A stretch of DNA of 64,000 bases, taken from Planctomycetota bacterium (GTDB lineage Bacteria; Planctomycetota; UBA1135; UBA2386). The notes beneath the pieces were generated by a model. That model did not search any database and was not told the DNA's origin. It was given only the letters and a program-made list of their open reading frames with translations. The DNA lies in NCBI GenBank assembly GCA_020849665.1, contig JADLFX010000090.1, forward strand, positions 62,001-126,000. The letters are read 5' to 3'. Positions 55,372-64,000 of the stretch are shown here, piece after piece. A program made the translations under genes and the position numbers. Position 1 is the stretch's first letter; every line of letters starts with the position of its first letter.

Positions 55372-56115
55372 GTGAGCCTTCCTGTGGGCAGTGCGCAACG
55401 CCACGAGTGCAAGTACGTGATCACGGAGAGCGAGGCGTTGCGCATCTCCGCCGAGGTCCGACCCTTCGTGCGGCCCGACCCGCATGCCGCCGGGCGGCCG
55501 GGCCACACGTACCCGATCAGCAGCCTCTACCTCGACGGCGGCGGCTTCCCGCTCTACCACGAGACCGTCGAGGGCAAGAAGGACCGCTTCAAGCTGCGGG
55601 TGCGCGCGTACTCGGACCGGCCGGAGGACCCGGTGTTCCTGGAGATCAAGCGCCGGGCCAACGGCGTGGTGCGCAAGACCCGCTGCAAGGTGCCGCGCGC
55701 CCTGCTGCCCGCCCTCCTCTCGGGCCGGACCGCGGCGCTCGCCGAGGTGCCGGGCGCCGGGCGCCCGGCCGCGCAGGAGTTCGTGGCGCTGCTGCTCCGC
55801 ACCCAGGCCCGGCCCACCGTGCTGGTGCGCTACGACCGGGAGGCCTACGTCGGGCTCGACGACACGGAGACGCGCGTCACGTTCGACCGCCATCTGCGCG
55901 TGCTCCGCACGGAGCGGCCGGAGGTCCTGGTCGATGCCCCCGGGTTCGCGGTCGTCCAGGACCACCGCGTCGTCCTGGAGCTGAAGTTCAACCACCGCTG
56001 CCCCAACTGGATGCAGCACCTGATCCAGGGCCACGGCCTGCGCCGGACCTCGTTCTCGAAGTACTGCCACTCCCTGAACCGAGCCGCCGCCCCGCAGAGG
56101 CTCGTGACGCACTGA
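55372..56115 (+). CDS. VTC-domain polyphosphate polymerase
   Basis: 247 residues from GTG 55372. The VTC fold makes polyphosphate from a nucleoside triphosphate in a basic tunnel: RHECKYVITESEA, FKLRVRAYS, PVFLEIKRR, VLVRYDREAYVG, TRVTFDRHLRV and VVLELKFNHRCPNW carry the Arg/Lys/Glu pairs. Starts 22 bases after the CotH gene and ends 6 bases before DUF4956. How a cytosolic polymerase couples to the secreted CotH is unclear. Confidence 0.88.
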   Translation: MSLPVGSAQRHECKYVITESEALRISAEVRPFVRPDPHAAGRPGHTYPISSLYLDGGGFPLYHETVEGKKDRFKLRVRAYSDRPEDPVFLEIKRRANGVVRKTRCKVPRALLPALLSGRTAALAEVPGAGRPAAQEFVALLLRTQARPTVLVRYDREAYVGLDDTETRVTFDRHLRVLRTERPEVLVDAPGFAVVQDHRVVLELKFNHRCPNWMQHLIQGHGLRRTSFSKYCHSLNRAAAPQRLVTH

Positions 56116-56121
56116 TCCGCC

Positions 56122-56814
56122 ATGGAGGACCTCTTCGTCCGCCTCTCCGGCTCGTGGACCACGGCGCTCCCGTCCCTGCGCGAGTTCCTGGTGCACCTGC
56201 TGCTGGCCTTCGTGCTCGGGCAGGCGCTCGCGTGGGTGTACGTCCGCACCCACCGCGGCACGAGCTACTCCCGCTCGATCGTGCACGCACTCGTGCTCCT
56301 GGCCCTCATCGTCACGCTGGTGATGCTGGCGATCGGCGACAGCCTGGCGCGCGCCATCGGACTCTTCGGGGCCCTGGCCCTGGTCCGCTTCCGCACGCCG
56401 GTGAAGGACACGCGCGACACGGTGTTCCTCTTCCTGGCGGTCGGCATCGGCATCGCGGTCGGCACGAGCAGCCTGCTCCTGGCGGTCGCCGGAACGATCT
56501 TCGCGCTGGGCATCGCCTGCTACCTGGACTGGACCCGCTTCGGCGAGCGCGAGATCAGCGACAGCGTGCTCCGGCTCCGCATGCCGTCGGGCCCCGAGCC
56601 GGAGGGCGCGTTGCGCGAGATCCTGGGCCGCTACTGCCGCCGCTTCGCGCTGCTGAACGCCCGTGACAGCCTGACCGCAGGCGAGATGGAGTTCGCCTAC
56701 CAGCTCGAGCTGCGCGACATCGCGGCGACGGCCGGGATGGTGGCGGCGATCCGCGCGATCCCAGGGGCCGGCGACGTGAACCTGATGATGCAGACGGAAC
56801 AGGAGGAGCTGTGA
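56122..56814 (+). CDS. DUF4956 family membrane protein
   Basis: 230 residues with four membrane helices (LVHLLLAFVLGQALAWVYV, IVHALVLLALIVTLVMLAI, LFGALALVRFRTPVKDTRDTVFLFLAVGIGIAVG). The conserved RFRTPVKDTRDT loop identifies DUF4956. The C-terminal soluble part ends in an ACT-like strand pattern. It nearly always pairs with VTC-domain polymerases, as here, and may move or anchor polyphosphate (inferred). Its stop overlaps the next gene start. Confidence 0.88.
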   Translation: MEDLFVRLSGSWTTALPSLREFLVHLLLAFVLGQALAWVYVRTHRGTSYSRSIVHALVLLALIVTLVMLAIGDSLARAIGLFGALALVRFRTPVKDTRDTVFLFLAVGIGIAVGTSSLLLAVAGTIFALGIACYLDWTRFGEREISDSVLRLRMPSGPEPEGALREILGRYCRRFALLNARDSLTAGEMEFAYQLELRDIAATAGMVAAIRAIPGAGDVNLMMQTEQEEL

Positions 56815-57971
56815 ACCGGGGCGGCAAGGAGTCCGCCGGCGCGCCGTCGCGCCTGCGCGCCCTGGGCCGGCGGATCCGCCGGCTCGTCCCGTTGGCCGCA
56901 TGGCTCGGGGCGATCGCCTCGATCCTGTGGCTGCTGCCCCAGGGCATCGTCCGCTCGCCGATCACCGGCGTCGTCGCCGCCGACCATTACTCGATCGTGG
57001 CGCCGGCCGAGGGGCGCCTGCTCACGGTGGCCGTCGAGCTGCACCAGCGGGTCGAGGCCGGCCGCGTGGTGGCGCGCCTCTGCGACGACGAGGTACGGCT
57101 GCAGCTGGAGCGGGCCCGCCTCGAGCTCGAGCAGCTGCGTGCCGACCTCGCGCGCGAGCATGCGGCGATCCAGCACGAGGAGCAGATGGCCGAGTCGAAG
57201 CTGAAGCTCGACTCGTCGATCGAGCTGCGGCGCCGCACCAGCGAACTGGAGAGCGCGCGCCTGGACGAACTGCAGACCCAGGCGGAGCTGGAGGAGACCC
57301 GCATCCGCCAGCAGGGCCTGCACGTCGAGACCACCCGGCTCTCCAGCCTCGAGCGTCAGGGGATCACCTCGGACTCCGACCTGATCCGGATCAGCACCGA
57401 GCGCGACGCGCTCGCCAAGCGAATCGCCGAACTGCAGACGGTGATGGTCGAACGCCGCGGCCGCGTCGCGGCCGCCCGCCAGCGCCTGGAGAGCTTCACC
57501 GCCGCCAGCGCCGAGCTGCTGCCGCGCGACGCCGTGCTCGACCCCCTGCGCTGGCGCGTGAAGGCACAGGAGGTCGAGCTGGAGCGGATCGCACTGGCCG
57601 CCACGCAGCTCGACCTCGTGGCCCCCGCAAGCGGCACGGTCGAGAGGCTGCTGGTGCGGACCGGCCAGTGGGTCCGCGCCGGCGAGATCCTCGTGACCCT
57701 GGTCGACGCGGACGCACGCCGGATCCTCGCGTACGTGCCCGAGGCCATGCGCGACCGGATCGACGTGGCGGCCCCCGTCACCCTGGTGCGCAACCGCAGG
57801 CCCGGGGAGTCCCGGCAGGCCATGGTGCAGAGCGTCTCCCAGGCGGCGGTCCTGGTGCCCGAGCGTTTGTGGCGCGACCCGCGAGTCCAGGAGTGGGGGT
57901 TCGAGGTGGTCCTGGCCGCGGCCGGGGACGAAGCTCCTGGCGAAAGCGTCAGCCTGCTCCTCGCGCGCTGA
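56811..57971 (+). CDS. HlyD-like membrane fusion protein
   Basis: 386 residues from GTG 56811, overlapping the DUF4956 stop by 4 bases. One N-terminal membrane helix (LAAWLGAIASILWLLPQG), a biotinyl-lipoyl half-motif (APAEGRLLTVAVELHQRVEAGRVVARL), a long coiled coil of about 110 residues, then the second half (LVAPASGTVERLLVRTGQWVRAGEILVTLVD). That is the layout of periplasmic adaptors that link inner- and outer-membrane transport. No ABC or RND pump gene follows, so the partner is unknown. Confidence 0.88.
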   Translation: MNRGGKESAGAPSRLRALGRRIRRLVPLAAWLGAIASILWLLPQGIVRSPITGVVAADHYSIVAPAEGRLLTVAVELHQRVEAGRVVARLCDDEVRLQLERARLELEQLRADLAREHAAIQHEEQMAESKLKLDSSIELRRRTSELESARLDELQTQAELEETRIRQQGLHVETTRLSSLERQGITSDSDLIRISTERDALAKRIAELQTVMVERRGRVAAARQRLESFTAASAELLPRDAVLDPLRWRVKAQEVELERIALAATQLDLVAPASGTVERLLVRTGQWVRAGEILVTLVDADARRILAYVPEAMRDRIDVAAPVTLVRNRRPGESRQAMVQSVSQAAVLVPERLWRDPRVQEWGFEVVLAAAGDEAPGESVSLLLAR

Positions 57972-58174
57972 AGGCGCCCGACGGGCGGCGCAGGCGGCGG
58001 TCCCCGCACTGGTGCGACGGATCCGCGCCCGCGGACCAGCACCTGCCAACTCCCCGGCCGCAGGGCCCGCGGCTCCGTCCTGAGGCGGAACGGGCACAGG
58101 TACCTCGCGCCCCATCGGAGGAGAATGCAGGCCGAGCCCCACCCCCGCCGCCCCCCAGGGCAACAGGATACCGC

Positions 58175-59137
58175 ATGCGCGCTCGACGACTCCGCCTCGC
58201 CCCTCTCGCCGCCCTGCTCCTCGCCGCGTGCGACGTCGAGCTCACCGAGCAGGAGGTGCAGGTCGTCGTGGACGCCGAACGCGACGTCGCGGACGTGCAG
58301 ATGGTCTACGTGGGGTTCGGGACCACGCAGCGCGGCGACACCGCGGTGGCCAAGGCCGAGCAGGCCCTGCGCGACCTGCACGCGCGCAAGGCGATCCTGC
58401 TCGGATCGACGGTCGGCGCGATCGATCTGCGCGGCAAGGAGCTCGCCCCGCTCGAGCTGCAGCGCTGGATCCACGTGGAGAACGGGCCCCTCTTCCACGA
58501 TCCGCAGCTCGGATTGGGCTACGTGCAATGGATCCACCTGCGCGAGCTGCGCACCCTGCTGCAGATGCTCGACGAACACGCGCGGAACGCCGCGCGGCGC
58601 GAGATGGCCGCGCAGGGCACGCTGATGGGCGCCAGGTTCTCGCTGCCGACCCTCGCCGCCGTGCGTGCGTGGCTCGGCACCTCGACCCCGGCGGTGACGC
58701 TGCAGGGCTCCGCGCTGGTGTTCCGCGCCCCCGTGCCGCAGGCCGAGTTCCTGGCTGCCCGCACGGCCGCGGTGGACGAGTTCGTGAAGGAGTGGAGCCG
58801 CGAGAGCCGCCACGACGACGCCACGGCCGAGCCGCGCAGAGCGAACCACCCGCTGCTCGCGATGGCGCTGGATGGCACGCTCCGCATGACCTGGGAGGAC
58901 GGCATGGCCATCCTCGCCATCGGCCGCACGGATGCCCCGCGTTGCTCGCTGCGCTGGCGCGCGCCGGCCCGGGACGCGAGAGCCGCCCCGAAGGCACTGG
59001 CCGAGAGCCTCGCCACACGGGCCACGCTGCCCCAGGCCCCCGGCGCCGCGGAGCTGGCGGCGGGGTTCGCGGCGTTCCGCGAGCGGATGCGCGCGGCGGG
59101 CGCGCTGCAGCCCGCGACCCGGAAGACCGGCGGCTGA
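58175..59137 (+). CDS. Lipoprotein of unknown function
   Basis: 320 residues with a lipoprotein signal (LAPLAALLLAACDVE, lipobox LAAC). The body is helical (KAEQALRDLHARKAILL, LRTLLQMLDEHARNAARRE) with a C-terminal segment MAILAIGRTDAPRCSLRWRAP. No family was recognised. Probably exported and attached to a membrane. Converges with the kinase gene. Confidence 0.65.
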   Translation: MRARRLRLAPLAALLLAACDVELTEQEVQVVVDAERDVADVQMVYVGFGTTQRGDTAVAKAEQALRDLHARKAILLGSTVGAIDLRGKELAPLELQRWIHVENGPLFHDPQLGLGYVQWIHLRELRTLLQMLDEHARNAARREMAAQGTLMGARFSLPTLAAVRAWLGTSTPAVTLQGSALVFRAPVPQAEFLAARTAAVDEFVKEWSRESRHDDATAEPRRANHPLLAMALDGTLRMTWEDGMAILAIGRTDAPRCSLRWRAPARDARAAPKALAESLATRATLPQAPGAAELAAGFAAFRERMRAAGALQPATRKTGG

Positions 59138-59149
59138 GGAGCGCGCCCG

Positions 59150-61876
59150 CTACTCGACGCGGCGCGCGGGCCGCACGCCGACTCCCACATGCGCCACGGT
59201 CTCGTGCATCCCGTCGCGGATGCCCAGGCTCATGTTGCGCAGCAGGGTCAGGAACGAACCGCCGCGCACCGTGCGCTGGCCGTAGGCCGGCACCCGGTGA
59301 TAGCCGTCCCCCGCGTCGCGCGGGTATGGCGCGAGCGACCCCGGCACGAAGGCCTCCCGGCACCACTCCGCCACGTTGCCGTACACGTCGTAGAGCCCGA
59401 ACTCGTTCGCCCGGGTGCGGGCGATCGGCGCGAGCAACGCGAAGCCATCGTCGTAGTTGAACCCGGCGGCGCGCGGCTGCAGCGCCGCGGTCAGATAGCT
59501 CGCATCGCGCACGTTGGCGGGCGGCGGAGAGTTCGGCGGCAGGCCCTCCCCCCACCAGTGCCGGCCCTGGGCCCCGCCACGCGCGGCGTACTCCCATTGG
59601 GCCTCGCTCGGCAGGAGCAGGCCATGGCGCCCGAGGTGCTCGACGGCGACGTCCCACGGCACCGCCTCCACCGGCAGATCGTCGCGGTCGCAGCCGTTGG
59701 CCAGCAGCAGGTCGTTGCCGGGTGGCTCGCCACCGAACAACCGCCGCCACTGGCCCCGCGTCAGCTCATGCTTGGCGAGGAGGAACCAGTCGAGAGCCAC
59801 GGAATCGCTGCGCGGCGCGTCGTCGTCCCAGAGGCGCACCTCCCCCGCGGGGAGCAGCACCAGGACGAGCCCGTGCTCCGCGCCCAGCTGCAGTCGACCG
59901 CTCGCGGGATCGCGCGCCGGCAGGGTGCCCGAGCCCAGCACGCAGAACTCCTCCAGGCCGCTGGCAGGATCCGGGCCCAGCGGCACCAGTCCGATCTGGG
60001 GTCCGATCGTGCGTCCCGGGTCGCGACGCGCCACCCGGGCCGCGACCCCGCGCCACGCCTCGGCGTGCGCCACCACGCTCTCGGCGTGGATGCGCGCCGC
60101 GAGATCGGCGTCCCTGGCGACGCGTTCGGCCAGGCCGCCCGGCGCCAGGAACGCGCCGATGTCGCGCACCAGGTCGCGGAGCGCCGCGTGAGCCGCCTGG
60201 GCCTCGGGCGAGGGGAAGCGCCACGCCCGCAGGCGGTCGAGTTCGGCGTCGATCGCGAGGATGCGCTGCTGCTGGCGCGCGGCCCGCCACTCGAGGAGCC
60301 GGCGCAGCATCGGGATGCGCGGGCCGCCGCGTTCCTCCAGGCCGACGTCGATCAGGGTGAGTTCGCCGGCCAGCCGCGTCCGCTCGGCCTGCAGCGGACT
60401 CGCCTGGCGCAGGAGCTGGTCCCGTTCCGGATCCCGGGGCGACGCGGCCGATTCCAGGGCCGCGAGCTCGGCGCGGTGCGCGGGGAGACGCTCCCGCAGC
60501 GGCGCGACGTGACGCGCCTGCCACTCGGCGAAGGCCGCCGCCCGCTCGGGGCGCACGGGGTAGAGCGAGTCGACCGCGGCCAGGGCGCCGGCGAGGAGCG
60601 TGCGGTCGCCCAGCCGTTCGAAGGCGGTACGCGCGCGCCGCGCCTCGCGCACATAGGCGAGGCTGAGCACGAGACCGACGCCGAGGATCGCGACCACCGC
60701 CACGACCGCGCTGGCGAGCCCGGGATTGCGCGTGGCGAGGCGGAGCACTCGGCGCAGCGGCCCCGGCGGCCGAGCCTGGATCGCCGCCCCGGCCGCCACC
60801 GCGCGCAGGTCGGCCGCGAATTCGGCCATGCCCGCGTAGCGGCGCCGGCGGTCCCGGTCCATCGCGGTCAGGACCACCACCTGCAGGTCGCGGGTGATCC
60901 CCCGGTGCAGCGCGCGGGGCGGCGGCGGATCGGAGGCGAGGATCTGCTGGTAGAGCTCGGCCCGGGTCGCGCCGGTGAACGGCCGCCGCAGCGTGAGGCA
61001 CTCGTAGAGCGTCACGCCGAGCGAGTACACGTCGGCGCGCGCGTCGGGCGGGATGCGCAGTGCCGCGAGCTGCTCCGGGGCCATGTAGGCCGGCGTGCCG
61101 ACCAGGTCCCCGGTGAGCGTGAGCGCCGGCTCCTCGAGGTCGCGCGCCAGGCCGAAGTCGACCACCACCGGGTTGCCCTTCGCATCGATCAGGACGTTGC
61201 CGGGCTTCACGTCGCGATGCACGAGGTTCGCCGCATGGGCGACGTGCAGCGCATCCGCCACCTGGGCGAGGAAGAGGCAGAGCCGCGCGATCGCCTGGGT
61301 CTCGCCGATCGTCTCGCCGTCGGGCCAGGCGGCCAGGCGCACGCATCGCGGGCTCCCGCCCGCGCGCTGCTGCGCCCGGGCGATCCCCTCGGCGAGGGTC
61401 TCGCCACGCACGTAGCGCAGGGCCAGGAACGGCGTGCCGCCGACCTCGCCGCGCTCGTAGACCGTGCCGATGCCGGGATGGTCGAGGCGCGAGGCGAGTT
61501 CGGCCTCGCGTGCGAATCGGCGCACGAACTCCGATCCCAGCGCGCGGTGCGCGGGCAGGATCTTGAGCGCCACCTCGCGCCCGAGGCGCTCGTCGACGGC
61601 GAGGTGGACCACGCCCTGGGCCCCCCGCCCCAGCTCCCGCACCAGGCGGTAGGGCCCGAACCTCTCGCCCGCGGACGAGTGGCCGCCGCTCCGCACCTCG
61701 CCGGCGGCGAGCAGCCGTGCCCACCAGCGCCGGAAGCGTGGCTCGTGCTCGGGATGCGCCGCGCAGAGGGCGTCCAGGGAACCCTCGCCGGCGTGATATC
61801 CGGCCAGGAACTCGGCGAAGCGCCGGGTGGCCGGATCTTCCTCCCCGGCCCCCGTGGCACGTCCCGCGCCGGTCAT
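59150..61876 (-). CDS. Ser/Thr protein kinase with transmembrane helix and C-terminal FGE-sulfatase-type domain
   Basis: 908 residues. Kinase domain about 74-345: ELGRGAQGVVHLA, REVALKILPAH, LVHRDVKPGNVLIDAKGN, VDFGLAR, GTPAYMAPEQL, all catalytic residues intact. A membrane helix (AVVAVVAILGVGLVLSLAY, about 385-405) is followed by a coiled region and, from about 665, an FGE-sulfatase/SUMF1-like domain (LLPSEAQWEYAARGGAQG, NEFGLYDVYGNVAEWC, TVRGGSFLTLLRN) outside the cell. The Cys pair needed for formylglycine synthesis was not seen, so it is probably a sensor. Overlaps the sigma gene stop (ATGA). Confidence 0.92.
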   Translation of the reverse strand: MTGAGRATGAGEEDPATRRFAEFLAGYHAGEGSLDALCAAHPEHEPRFRRWWARLLAAGEVRSGGHSSAGERFGPYRLVRELGRGAQGVVHLAVDERLGREVALKILPAHRALGSEFVRRFAREAELASRLDHPGIGTVYERGEVGGTPFLALRYVRGETLAEGIARAQQRAGGSPRCVRLAAWPDGETIGETQAIARLCLFLAQVADALHVAHAANLVHRDVKPGNVLIDAKGNPVVVDFGLARDLEEPALTLTGDLVGTPAYMAPEQLAALRIPPDARADVYSLGVTLYECLTLRRPFTGATRAELYQQILASDPPPPRALHRGITRDLQVVVLTAMDRDRRRRYAGMAEFAADLRAVAAGAAIQARPPGPLRRVLRLATRNPGLASAVVAVVAILGVGLVLSLAYVREARRARTAFERLGDRTLLAGALAAVDSLYPVRPERAAAFAEWQARHVAPLRERLPAHRAELAALESAASPRDPERDQLLRQASPLQAERTRLAGELTLIDVGLEERGGPRIPMLRRLLEWRAARQQQRILAIDAELDRLRAWRFPSPEAQAAHAALRDLVRDIGAFLAPGGLAERVARDADLAARIHAESVVAHAEAWRGVAARVARRDPGRTIGPQIGLVPLGPDPASGLEEFCVLGSGTLPARDPASGRLQLGAEHGLVLVLLPAGEVRLWDDDAPRSDSVALDWFLLAKHELTRGQWRRLFGGEPPGNDLLLANGCDRDDLPVEAVPWDVAVEHLGRHGLLLPSEAQWEYAARGGAQGRHWWGEGLPPNSPPPANVRDASYLTAALQPRAAGFNYDDGFALLAPIARTRANEFGLYDVYGNVAEWCREAFVPGSLAPYPRDAGDGYHRVPAYGQRTVRGGSFLTLLRNMSLGIRDGMHETVAHVGVGVRPARRVE

Positions 61877-62472
61877 GGGGGCGGTTCCCGGTCGAGGAGT
61901 ACGGCCAGGTGCGCCTGCGCCCGGGACAGGAGCGCGCGCGCCGCCCCCGGGGACGGCAGCTCCATCGCCTCGGCGATCTGCGACGCGTCGAGGTCCAGGT
62001 AGCGGCGCATCACGATCACCTCGCGCTCGTTCTCGTCCAGGCGGTCGAGCGCCTCGCGCACCAGGTCCTCGGTCTCCCGGCCCTGGGCCACGGCCGAGGG
62101 TGTGGCCTCCAACGCCGGGGGCTCCGGAGCCTCGCTCAACGGCACCTCCCGGCCGCGATCGCGCTTGCCGGCGCGCTGCGCCCGCATGCGCATCAGCGCC
62201 TCGTTCCGCGCGACGCGCAGCAGCCACGCCAGGAACGAGCCCTCGCCCCGGTAGCGGAACCCCTCCAGCTTCGCCAACGCGGCGACGATGGCGTCGTGGA
62301 GCGCGTCCTCGCTGTCCAGGGTGGCGCGGTACATGGGCCCCAGGAGGCGGCGGAGGGCGGAGCGCACCCGCTCCCGGTAGCGGGCGTAGAGCTCGGCCAC
62401 GGCCGCCGGATCCCGCTCCTGCGCACGGCGGACGAGGATCTCGGAGGGCAATTCCGGGGGGGGACGGTCCAT
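61873..62472 (-). CDS. ECF RNA polymerase sigma factor, kinase-linked type
   Basis: 199 residues. Sigma region 2 (LYARYRERVRSALRRLLG, TLDSEDALHDAIVAAL, GSFLAWLLRVARNEALM) and region 4 (LDRLDENEREVIVMRRYLDLDASQIAEAMEL) are visible. It is translationally coupled to a Ser/Thr kinase, the arrangement of planctomycete ECF groups in which the kinase, not an anti-sigma factor, controls sigma activity (family knowledge). Target promoters unknown. Confidence 0.92.
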   Translation of the reverse strand: MDRPPPELPSEILVRRAQERDPAAVAELYARYRERVRSALRRLLGPMYRATLDSEDALHDAIVAALAKLEGFRYRGEGSFLAWLLRVARNEALMRMRAQRAGKRDRGREVPLSEAPEPPALEATPSAVAQGRETEDLVREALDRLDENEREVIVMRRYLDLDASQIAEAMELPSPGAARALLSRAQAHLAVLLDREPPP

Positions 62473-62666
62473 CGGGAGAGGTGGCGGCGCGGAGCATAGC
62501 GGAGTCCCTCCCGGGCGCCGGCACGCATGCAGCATGACGCTTGCGTCCGCGATCGCGCGACGGGCCTGCAACTCGGCTCCGCTCCGCTCGTTGCTCCTGG
62601 GCAGAACGGCCCGGCGGCAGCGCACCGACCCGAGCGGACGCGGGCCGCGGAGCCCAGGAGGTACCG

Positions 62667-64000
62667 ATGTCCGCACGACTCCTCGCCTTGGCGCTTTGCC
62701 TCGGCCTCGCGACCCCAGGCCATGCCGACGACTTCTACGTGGATGGCCGCACCGGGGCCGACCGTCCCGAGAACGGCAGGTCCTGGCAGACCCCGTGGAA
62801 GACGATCGCCTACGCCCTCGCGCGCATCCCGACCCCGTCCGCGCCTGCGAGCCACACGCTGCACGTGGCCGGCGGCCAGACCTACTCCGCCGCCAGCAAT
62901 GGCGAGTCGTTCCCCCTCACCGTCCGTCCAGGCGTGGCCATCGTCGGTTCCGGGACTCCTCCGGTGCTCTCCCCCGTGCAGCGGGCCGCGCTGACGTTCG
63001 CGTACGACACCGCGTACCCGGCGAGCACGCGCATCGCGCGGCTCGTGTTCCAGGGCTGGACGATGAGCGTCGCTCCCGTGGGCGTCGAGCATGCACCGCG
63101 ATTCGAATCCTGCCGCTTCGAGAACACCGGCATCGAGCTGTACCCGGCCGACGGCGGGCGCGCGGCACCCTGGATCGAAGCCTGCGAGTTCAGCGGCAGC
63201 CGCCAGGGGATCCTCGTCTGGGTGGCAGGCGGGATGAACGTGAACCCGATCGCCGAGCCGAGGATCGTCGAATGCGTGTTCCGGGGCCACACGACCGGCG
63301 GCGTGTACGTGGACCACGGCCATGACGGGCCGCAAGACTCGCGCGTCGACGTGCGGATCCAGCGCTGTCGCTTCGAGGGCGGGGACGCGGGAGTGCTCTA
63401 CGTGGTCGAGTACATGGCCCCCGGCAACCGGAGCGCCGTGTCGATCCAGGACTCCTCGTTCCACGGCATGCGTCTGACGGGCGTGCAAGCGATGGCCGGG
63501 ATGGGAGGCCACTACGATTCGCTCACCGTCGAGGGCTGCCGCTTCCTCACCGGATCGCCTGACGCCACGGCGGTGGCGCTGAACGGCGGCGGTCCCGGCT
63601 CGTTCGTCCTCCTGCGCCACAACCTCGTGGCCGGCGGCGCCGAAGGCGTCCACCTCGGTGCGGCGACCATGTTCGGCGACGGCCTGCCCCGCACGATCCT
63701 GGAAGACCTGCTGATCGTCGGGTGTGCCGGCAATGCGGTGTTCGTGGGCGCGAGCGGGCGTCCGGTCCGGGTCGACCTGCTGCAGTGCCGGCTGCTCGGC
63801 AACACGACGGGCCTGCGCGTGTGGGGCGACTCTCCGTCCGGCAGCACGCTCACCCTCTCGTCGAGCCTCGTCGCCGGCGGCGCCGACGGCGTGACCTTGG
63901 ACACCAACCTGGTCTTCCTCGGGCACGGGGTGACCGTCGCCGACAACAAGGACAGCGGCCTGCGGGCCGACCGCGTCGGCTCCAACAGCGCCTGGGTCCA
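62667..64000 (+). CDS. Secreted right-handed beta-helix protein (DUF1565-type), 3' end outside window
   Basis: At least 444 residues; frame open to the window end. The ATG has a strong ribosome site (AGGAGG at 62656-62661) and a signal peptide (LLALALCLGLATPGHA). It begins DDFYVDGRTGADRPENG, SWQTPWKTIAYAL, the DUF1565 start, and continues with pectate-lyase-like helix repeats (ARFESCRFENTGIEL-type, EPRIVECVFRGHTTGGVYVDHG, VRIQRCRFEGGDAGVL, SLTVEGCRFL). No catalytic residue is evident. A C-terminal module cannot be checked. Confidence 0.85.
   Translation, partial: MSARLLALALCLGLATPGHADDFYVDGRTGADRPENGRSWQTPWKTIAYALARIPTPSAPASHTLHVAGGQTYSAASNGESFPLTVRPGVAIVGSGTPPVLSPVQRAALTFAYDTAYPASTRIARLVFQGWTMSVAPVGVEHAPRFESCRFENTGIELYPADGGRAAPWIEACEFSGSRQGILVWVAGGMNVNPIAEPRIVECVFRGHTTGGVYVDHGHDGPQDSRVDVRIQRCRFEGGDAGVLYVVEYMAPGNRSAVSIQDSSFHGMRLTGVQAMAGMGGHYDSLTVEGCRFLTGSPDATAVALNGGGPGSFVLLRHNLVAGGAEGVHLGAATMFGDGLPRTILEDLLIVGCAGNAVFVGASGRPVRVDLLQCRLLGNTTGLRVWGDSPSGSTLTLSSSLVAGGADGVTLDTNLVFLGHGVTVADNKDSGLRADRVGSNSAWV

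Noticed and set aside
59150-59800. Active formylglycine-generating enzyme for the sulfatases
   Set aside because: The domain is fused behind a kinase and a membrane helix, and the catalytic Cys pair was not seen; a sensor role is more likely.

Overview
This is a 64 kb window of very GC-rich bacterial chromosome with dense genes on both strands and no rRNA, tRNA or CRISPR array that I can recognise. The mix of formylglycine-type sulfatases, a Ser/Thr kinase fused to an FGE-sulfatase domain beside an ECF sigma factor, a secreted CotH/lamin-tail protein, a DUF1565-type secreted repeat protein and several large secreted proteins sharing one C-terminal module points to Planctomycetota. That is an inference from gene content, not from a phylogenetic marker. 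Start codons are often GTG, and about ten neighbouring gene pairs overlap by exactly 4 bases (GTGA or ATGA), so translational coupling is common.

Layout. 1-1599: 3' part of a secreted Ig-like protein, then mutM. 2507-6639 (minus): four tightly coupled genes (MFS transporter, tethered solute-binding-like protein, 43-residue membrane peptide, sodium:solute symporter), divergent from a UDP-galactopyranose-mutase-like flavoprotein. 8117-8976: long non-coding gap with a strong minus-strand terminator and a series of hairpins, a candidate structured RNA. 8977-12863: ppa, a 6-pyruvoyl-tetrahydropterin-synthase homologue, a cupin and EF-G. 13081-16152: a membrane-anchored tandem beta-carbonic-anhydrase protein and an MFS transporter. 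16157-20157 (minus): two tiny coiled-coil proteins and a phosphonate/phosphite ABC importer (phnD, phnC and a double-length phnE). 20232-24870: an M28 metallopeptidase with many membrane spans, two small membrane proteins and a secreted hydrolase.

24863-26149 is a mobile unit: a REP-associated transposase (RAYT) bounded by inverted REP elements, with a third solo copy at 47909-47952. 26142-33576 is a lipid-modification region: two cyclopropane-synthase-type methyltransferases, DUF1365, a COG2907-type flavoprotein, an acyl desaturase and a DUF1295 reductase. 33587-38101: HEAT-like secreted protein, NhaA antiporter, histidine-rich membrane protein, acetyltransferase. 38098-44789: AddB/AddA helicase-nuclease. 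44818-48544: an RNA m5U methyltransferase, a secreted protein, a Cys-rich mini-protein and a DUF1579 protein. 48715-51917: two sulfatases. 51924-57971: DUF72, then a CotH / VTC polyphosphate polymerase / DUF4956 / HlyD-like cluster. 58175-64000: a lipoprotein, the FGE-kinase and its ECF sigma factor, and a secreted beta-helix protein cut by the window end.

The most notable items are the RAYT/REP family whose copies sit exactly on gene stop codons, the candidate structured RNA at 8446-8930, the recurring C-terminal module in four secreted proteins, the carbonic anhydrase with a dead first domain, and the lipid-methylation cluster.
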